The translations under genes were made by a program, and so were the position numbers. From assembly GCA_949317995.1 (NCBI GenBank), contig OX439050.1, positions 52,949,777-53,013,776 on the forward strand: a stretch of 64,000 nucleotides of DNA. Direction: 5' to 3'. The notes under the pieces were generated by a model. That model saw nothing but the letters and a program-made list of their open reading frames with translations. It was not told where the DNA came from and ran no database searches. The stretch's first letter is position 1. Every line of letters starts with the position of its first letter. Positions 57,005 through 64,000 of this stretch are shown here, piece after piece. Source of the DNA: Acholoe squamosa. Its lineage: Eukaryota; Annelida; Polychaeta; Phyllodocida; Polynoidae.

Positions 57005-57090
57005 TCGGGTCACGTGCACAGGGACGAAATTTGGTGTGTCACGTGATTGCGTAAAATGAAAATGGCGGCGAACACTTTAACGGCTCTCTG
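57005..57090 (+). promoter_or_regulatory. Candidate promoter: two CACGTG boxes and a YY1-like ATGGCGGCG
   Basis: TCACGTGCAC (about 57010) and GTCACGTGATTG (about 57038) precede AAAATGGCGGCGAAC on the plus strand, a typical start-site neighbourhood. The frame from this ATG closes after 11 codons, so it would be a 5' UTR rather than a coding exon. Confidence 0.3.
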
Positions 57091-57465
57091 CTTCTAGAAA
57101 TCCAAATAAGAAGAATTCGTTTTCTCACTGAGACTCTCCAAAAAATAGTGTCACGTTTTAGGGGGTTCTCACTATAAGTATTTTCTTTCGGATTAAAAAG
57201 AGCTTATCTCATCCTACCCTGCAATTAGTGAATTACCTTATCAGTATTGTGCCCAATAAACTTATCTGGCTGGATCTAAATTGGGAAAATGACAATTTCT
57301 ATCTGTGATTTTGATATAATAAAAGCGCGATCTGCATAGGGCCGGGAGTAATATAAATTGAGCATGTCGGTCATTTTACCATGATATGACAAGGGGGGGG
57401 TTGGCAAAAAAATAATATGTGTAAAGAATGAAGGAAAGAAAACAAATAACATGTTGGCGTACAAA

Positions 57466-57540
57466 TGTGACATGTACTGGGAAAGGGGACCTTATTCACC
57501 CTGAAATAAGGTCCCTTTTCGCAGATCCTGTCACAAATAT
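57466..57540. mobile_element. Short foldback element (TGTGACATGTACTGGGAAAGGGG)
   Basis: The left arm TGTGACATGTACTGGGAAAG continues into GGGACCTTATT and faces an inverse arm ending GATCCTGTCACA, with a spacer of about 12 bases. A degraded relative lies at 49420-49480, so the family is dispersed. Confidence 0.7.
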
Positions 57541-58566
57541 TACCGGTTGTGTGAGAGTTCCAATAAAAGCCAGCTTCGTGGCAGTGTACAATGAAATAAG
57601 GTATGTCCACGTCAAGCATCTAGCAGTTGCCTAGATGGGGCTGCACCAAGAATGCAACAGGAATAGACATAATTGTACACACTCAATAATGCTGTTATAT
57701 GACATTGAACCTATAAAACCATTGTGCTCCACTTTATGCCGGCTTTAATGCTTCATCGACAGTCTCAAATTATTTTCCTTTTTGTTCTTCCAAATCCTGT
57801 TAGGTACAAATTGTTATTATGTACTGAATATATATTGCAACCGCTACTTTTATGTCCAGTAATATCCCAATAAATTGTCAGGATGTCTATAGGTACTTTT
57901 ATTATATCTACACAAAAGACCAAACTAAACATAACCAAAAGGTACGAGTTTTATTCTCATACAAAGGCAATGTATTTGATGAATGGATCAGTCATGGCAA
58001 AACAAGAATTAGAAATAATCTAAATAGAAAATATGACTCTGCTGGTATGTGCAAATAAGTGTGCGTGTCAACTAGCAAAAAAGGGGAAAAGAGAAGTGGC
58101 GCAGCCAAACTATTGAAATATGTACTGCAAAAACTGCAAGCATTATTTACCAATAGCAACACATGTACCATGGGAGTATATAATGGTCGTTTGGGTAGCA
58201 GGGTTATAGACAAGGATATAACTTAGAGTCCACTGATCACAATAGGGGTGATGCAAACATGGGGCGACCCAAAGGTATTTCATCAAATGGGGCAGGGATA
58301 TTTGAATGATTGTATATGTTATGCAGACTCAATCTATGGTGAATGTTTACAGTCTGGTACTGTATGCGTCTACTACATATTATCTAACGATTTTGGCTTG
58401 GACAGTGCTTTTTTGGTTATAACCCCGGTGCATTATCAGGCCATAGCCCTACTTTAACACCTTTTGGATATCTTCAAGAAGCCTTTGGTTAGAGTCTGGA
58501 CATGTTAATAAATTGGAGAAGTATGTACAAACTCAACTTCGCCATACATTTCCAGTTAAAACCATT
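57541..58566. other. Stretch without a recognised gene
   Basis: Nothing recognised on either strand. Confidence 0.35.
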
Positions 58567-58650
58567 CAGGGTTCTATGGGAATCGTTCCCCGGCCGCTTT
58601 GGCAATAGACGGACTCGCTATCCACTACACCAAGCCAAGCGGCACTAGAA
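58567..58650 (-). repeat. tRNA-derived SINE head
   Basis: On the minus strand GGCTTGGTGTAGTGGATAGCG matches a tRNA D-arm/A-box, and GGGGAACGATTCCC lies about 35 bases later at the B-box position (one base off GGTTCGATTCC). No body with a clear 3' tail was delimited. It is more likely a SINE fragment than a working tRNA gene, since the acceptor stem does not pair. Confidence 0.6.
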
Positions 58651-60211
58651 ACCAATGTACATGAAGTATTTGAAAAATCAGTCCAACATACCTGATGTTT
58701 GCACACCTCGTTAGCATAGAATCCAATGGTGGCAGGTGGAGTTATCAACAGGGAAACATCCTAAGATATCCTAGATGAACATGCCATGCCTAAAGTCTCC
58801 ATATTGTTTGAAATAAATAAGAATCCAATGGTTTTCCATAGCGCTACGTCTCGGCACCTGCCATTGTGGCTTGCTGACCTTTGACCCCGTAACTAGGTCA
58901 GGCGCCGACATCCGGTCTACGTTTACAGTGTCAAAATTGCGAACCGAGGAATGAATTTCTATTGATATGCTGTAGAAAATCTCTTCTCCTGCATTTAATC
59001 TGAGGTTATTAGGTAAGAAATCGATACAAAATGGAGGAATCTGTAAGATAAACACATTAATCGCATTAAGTGCGGGTCGTGGAATATAGAACCCATAAAC
59101 CTACTCGTGCTTTCAAATAACATCAATTAAATGCTACATAATGCATTGTATCCTCAGCATATTTCCCATTTCAATGAACTACTGCCACAATGGTACAGTA
59201 TGCATATACCCCCTTTCTGATTTAAAACTCATTAACTATTGATGATACCAATTGGCATCACATAGCCAAAAATTGGTGATGCCATTTGGCATCACATGGC
59301 CCACAACTGATGATGCCAATTGGCATCATTTTGAAATGGACAATACTGTTCATCTTTTGAGGGAAATATTACTCCGATTTGCATATATTTCACAAGTTAG
59401 AGATGAGATGGGTTCTGTCAAAGAAGTATTGTTATCTGGTCATATCATGCCCTTCCATTGATTATTTAGGCTCACACTTTTATAATAGGGAAGTATTTCC
59501 GTCTTCTACAGACATGATGTGCTGGAATACCAACAGTTTATGATGTTGGTGGGATTTTGGGCCCCTAGAGAATGAGGTCACAAACAGTTCATTATAATGC
59601 TCTGCCACTGACGTTGTAGATTTTAATCAAATCTATCACATACATATTTATCATGGCTAAAATCTTTTATCGGAATATATCCAATCGAATTGTATTCATG
59701 ATAAAACTGAAGTTATTGGTGAAATCATAGAAAACAAGACTTGGCTTCATGTAGATCCTATCATTCCCAGGTTCAGATTGGGATTGCAATTGATGGTGTG
59801 GGATATCAAAGCGAATAGAAAGGATTTCCTACAATTTAAAAGCTTCAATAGTCTTCACATTAATGGTGCAAGACTGAAGGCGTATGATGAACACACTGCC
59901 ATTTCCTATTTACATATGGTTGCATTTAACATAAATTTGCAATTAACCTTGTAATTCAATCATACTGTATGATATTCTGATTTACATCATTCGTTCAAAT
60001 GCTTATTTGCAATAGGAATAATACACATTTCAGGAGTCAAAGTCATACTACAGGAAACTAGTATGTAATAAGCGGTTCAACATTAATAATGAACGCGCAC
60101 AGCTATGATTACACAAAGCATGCACCTATCGCACACACAGCTGGTCTATCTACCAATGCAATCCCACCATTAACCACACATGTTCTCATTAACACCGGAC
60201 CAAGTTGTACC
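58651..60211. other. Stretch without a recognised gene; holds a GATGCCAATTGGCATC palindrome cluster
   Basis: At 59242-59330 three spaced copies of a GATGCCA(A/T)TTGGCATCA palindrome occur; the last is a perfect 20-bp palindrome (59310-59329). No exon was seen. Confidence 0.4.
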
Positions 60212-60416
60212 TTAATGCTTTCAGTCCATTGGTCATCATGATGCATGAATGCAGCCCTGGCATGACATTTTGTGCATCATGCTGACCACACAAGTTTGAT
60301 ACACTCCTAAATGGTCGGCAAGATGCATCAATGCAGGGACGATGAGAAGCATTGGTGGTATAAATGAAGACACAGGAACATGTGCCTGGATGCATTATGC
60401 GACCCTTGAAGGGTTA
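60212..60416. mobile_element. Diverged multi-palindrome foldback element
   Basis: Shares CATTGGTCATCATGATGCATGAATGCAGCCCTGG-like sequence and a CGACCCTTGAAGGGTTAA end with the 25803/36841 family. Confidence 0.6.
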
Positions 60417-61539
60417 ACTGCAATCATGGGTAATATCAACCGTACAATGTACACATTGATGGCATTAGATTGTTCAGCTTGAACAAACTTTCCCTACCGT
60501 AGCTGCAATATGTCTGTCATTGCTATATCGACCCAATGACGCCATACGTACCGTAAAACCCTGTGTACACAGAGAGAAGAACACTGATCGCTTTGACGCA
60601 TACTGCACAGGTCACAATTTGTCTCCCACATGACATGTACGAAGGCATGTCAAATGAGGTTGACCCTCTCATATTTGGTTTGTCAACTCCATTTGACATG
60701 CGTAATGAAGACACGTCACATATTTCTGATCTATTCACCTGAGTGCTAGGTAATACTGTGAGACAATTATGTAAGGGTCAAAGAGCAGTCAATAACTATG
60801 TACCAATGGTTCAATCAAGGGAGGCCTATAATAGAAGGCAGGGGATATCATAGTCCCACAGGCCTGCAACACTAAGGCACTTTTTCCTATCTACAGAACT
60901 CCTACTTGACTGAGGACCTCTATGCAGTCCATAAGACAAGGGCATGGAGGTGCATGGCAATGCCATGTGTCTCCCTGTACTGTAGATACTGAGATTATAG
61001 ATTGTGGGTTAGAATACAGTCCTTTGGTATTTTCACTGACCCACACATAAGGTGTCTAACCACTCCAGTTGGGAGTATTCAGGATGGTGGGTGTCTATTT
61101 TGATATTCAATAACAAATGCAGATTTAACAATGAAATAGAATTCACTACCATTCATTGATAGTATTTACAGACCTTAGTGATCTATTCTTCATGAAAACA
61201 AAATGACACAGATACATCAAATGTCTCAAGTGTTAGTAGTACTTCTTGGTAGTGATTAGTCCTGGTACCAAAATGGTTATTTGCTCCATCTAGTGGAATA
61301 TCCTAGAACAATTATGTATGTCAAACCATCACATGTCAAGTGCCTTCGACATGGCCGTGACCCTAGTCAAATCACAGATGACATGGCATTTTAAGGCATG
61401 TCAAATCATATGAGGATTACTGTGTGCTACAGTTGTCATGGTGACATATGTGCACATGTCCCAATGACGTGTGCTCTCTATGTCGAATCAAGTTGACATG
61501 GGTATACATGTCATTTTGTCAGGAAGACTTTTTTCAGTG
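60417..61539. other. Stretch rich in TTGACATG/CATGTCAA motifs
   Basis: Motifs of the type CATGTCAAAT occur repeatedly in both orientations at 60640-60720 and 61318-61510. No gene was recognised. Confidence 0.4.
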
Positions 61540-61762
61540 TATAAGCCACACCCATATATAAGCCACACCCTGACATTCCCTGAATGCTATAAGCTACAGG
61601 AGTGGTCTGAACTGGTCCAAATTCCTCAGTATGTCTACATAATGTAAAACCTCCGCGTATACGCCACTCCCTGAATTCAGGAAGGTCCTATAAGCCACAC
61701 CAGGGCAGGGGTCTGAAATGGTATACATGTATAAGACACGGCTTATACGCAGGGTTAAACGG
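61540..61762. mobile_element. Probable MITE with GTATAAGCCACACCC ends
   Basis: GTATAAGCCACACCC occurs at the left (twice in tandem) and its inverse-like GGCTTATACGCAGGGTT at the right. The interior repeats TATAAGCCACACC in degraded form. Possible relatives are at 29685-29790 and 48130-48220. Confidence 0.5.
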
Positions 61763-64000
61763 TAAGTAGACCATAATACTGTCACTTTCACTAATGACAC
61801 TGATGTCCATGCAGTGCCACAATAGGTATAGCTCTTTTTTGGCCTATAATTATGTGAAGTTCTAGCAGTACATTACTGTCACAGGAAAAGATGTAGCTAT
61901 TATCAAATGACCATGAATGTCAACAGTTGACATTGATTCAACTACTTTGAAGCTCATTCGTTCAGATTCATCTAACTTTGTACTAATGATGCACCAATTA
62001 AAAAACAGGTAAGGTCGCAAGTGCTGCCGAAAATGGCCTCCTAAAGAGGAGGGGGGGTTGTTATAGAATCTTTTGAAATAACCAGCTGAACATGCTGTAG
62101 TCTGCTTCGTTAAGGTAACCAACAGTCTTGGGAACCTCTCATTTCTTGTTCTCAAGCTTCTTATCTGTAATTAGGATGATGACCGCCAATTTGGTGGATT
62201 GCATTCCCACAAAAAGATTACCTGATTTGATTTTGATGGTAAGAAATTAGAAGGGCCATTACCATGACAAAAACCCAACGCTGGGTCATGGCTGTTGTAA
62301 AACAAGTGCCCCTTTTTTGCACCATCATAATGAGGAAGGCTGTAAAGGAATTGTGATTTTTTGAGTTTGAAAAGAAGTTTATTTTACGTCTCAGAAAGGA
62401 AATAAGTGGAAAATTGACATACAAATATTAAATCAAGTTCAATTGTAACAAATCTAGTTTCCAAGCAAGCTCAATATAATGCACTAATACAGTGTATCAG
62501 GTTTTTGTAACTATACAGTTTGAATTACAAGCTTATGATTCCAAATTAAATAATGAGTAAAGATGATTTACATACAATATGAAGATGAATTAAGACTAGA
62601 CAGGACAATACCAAACATAACATGGCAGGACACACATGGACAAAAAGGAAAAATGCCAAAATAGAGTTAACAAATTAAAGAAGTAAACACAGATCTGAGC
62701 TCTAGAAATTATTTACACTAAATCAAACTTTTAGTCTGCATATTGGTGTTAATTTACAACTACCAAAAATGGGTGACAACAGTTACCTAACTGACAGTGA
62801 ATCACAACAAAGTAATCCTAAATTGTTTGTATGAAAAATCGCATCTCTAAACTTCACAGTATGTATAGGGAACAGAGCCATTCCTGTATGGAGGTGACCA
62901 TCTTGGAATTAGTTATGTAACTGGCCCCTGACGGCCATCTTGGATCTGGCAGAGGATTGTGAGTAATCTCTTATCTTCCCCTCCACCCACAGAAAACAAT
63001 GGGAATTGATAAGACTGATAAGCTGCCCCTGCCTCTATCTTAATCACTAAGTACCTGTCCATTGTTTTAGGTGTGAATGGAGGGGATTAGCTTGATAGGG
63101 AGACAATGGCTTTACTCACCCTGGATTATATGTGCCCTCTAAGAAAACTTTTAAAGTTTAATTTCTCTTGTATTTGAAGTAATAAGTCTATATAAAGCTA
63201 ATATCATTTAAGTTTAAAGTATTTGCTATCCAAAGGTATAGATTTTTAGAATATACCTTCATATAGACTGTTAGGGAGGGCCAACCAAAGTAAACTGTAC
63301 AAAGAGGCCAACTGCTGGTCTAGCCCCCGACTACATGAGCCACCTAGGAAATTTGTTTGGTACTAGCAATGGCTCTGTCCCATATATATATATAAGGTGG
63401 GTTAAAATAGGAATTTATTTTTACAAATATATAAATATATCCACATCTCATTGATATAGTCAGGCCACGACTACAAACGTGTCAACCTTCATCATATAAA
63501 TTTAAATTTCTATTAGAACCTCAGAACATAGTGTATTAACGCAACAGCCCTACCAAAACTTTGTTTATCGTCCTACCGAGACATAAGCCCCAGTACTACT
63601 CCATTGTTATATGTAACACAGACTTTGGCTAATTTGCTGCCACATGGTGCCTCTTATCCGATCAGCTCCAATGTGACAACTCCAGATCTAACAACCAGAA
63701 AACATTCCTTAACTCGAGGTGCCTCTCAACCGGTCAGCTCCATCCAGTTAGGAATATAAACACTCAGAATTAGTAACTATGGAAGCATATACATGTCTCA
63801 CATAGGTAGTTAGATCCTAACATAATCACTTGATAACAGAGGGCTACTCAGTTTCATCTACTTCATCCATATCAGTCACAGTGTATTGGTGGTATTAAAT
63901 TGGTGTTTTAAGGACGTTGCATTTCTGAGTGGAATAAAATCATAATTGAGCGAAGAACCGTTTTCACTGTAGCCAATTCCTGAATCATTCCCATTCAACT
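61763..64000. other. Stretch without a recognised gene at the right end
   Basis: AT-rich; short TA-rich microsatellites near 63382-63395. No exon was found. Confidence 0.35.

Noticed and set aside
58567-58650. Functional tRNA gene on the minus strand
   Set aside because: The A and B boxes are recognisable, but the B box is imperfect and no paired acceptor stem is visible, so a SINE head fits better.

Overview
This is intron-rich, repeat-rich animal DNA. There is no bacterial gene organisation: real coding sequence occurs only as short exons bounded by GT-AG splice sites, and the rest is introns, transposon debris, foldback elements and minisatellites. The domain set of the main gene (SUEL-type lectin + CUB + CCP/sushi + one transmembrane helix), the degenerate Ty3/Gypsy- and DIRS-like Gag remnants, and the many miniature inverted-repeat elements (MITEs) fit a marine invertebrate such as a cephalochordate, hemichordate, echinoderm or lophotrochozoan. 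I cannot name the species.

Main gene (minus strand, 27943 down to 18946). Eight exons join with matching splice phase into one reading frame of about 414 codons: SUEL galactose/rhamnose-binding lectin domain (2 exons), CUB domain (2 exons), one CCP/sushi domain (1 exon), transmembrane helix (1 exon) and a cytoplasmic tail (2 exons, with stop codon and a downstream AATAAA). The signal-peptide exon(s) upstream of 27943 were not found. It looks like a type I cell-surface receptor or adhesion protein. The first tail exon runs into an eight-copy minisatellite (about 19644-20264) in which every unit repeats the end of that exon plus its 5' splice site. This gives an array of competing donors, of which the first four are in frame and 24 codons apart. 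A second minus-strand terminal exon of unknown family lies at 15992-16165.

Left end (1-9674). A segment of about 5.06 kb is present twice in direct tandem, nearly identical. Each copy holds a broken Gypsy-like gag remnant (plus), a foldback element, and an unrecognised frameshifted minus-strand ORF with a CxxC-type N-terminus. At the inner junction (4616-5066) lies different sequence with a candidate signal-peptide exon on the minus strand.

Right two thirds (28-64 kb). No convincing coding exon was found. It holds many separable mobile or foldback elements: a PIF/Harbinger-like MITE with TTA target duplication (35258-35575), a hAT-like MITE (47175-47511), foldbacks at 32341, 37425, 42780, 40045 and 54460-54970, and a repeated foldback family with TIRs resembling AAGGGCCGCTGATGCA. 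Most striking is a 3.3-kb element (49916-53253) whose inverted ends enclose four different tandem-repeat arrays. Clusters of CACGTG boxes, an RFX-type X-box and CRE/ETS/YY1-like sites mark a few possible promoters or enhancers.

All assignments come from reading the sequence. No database search or splice-site program was run.
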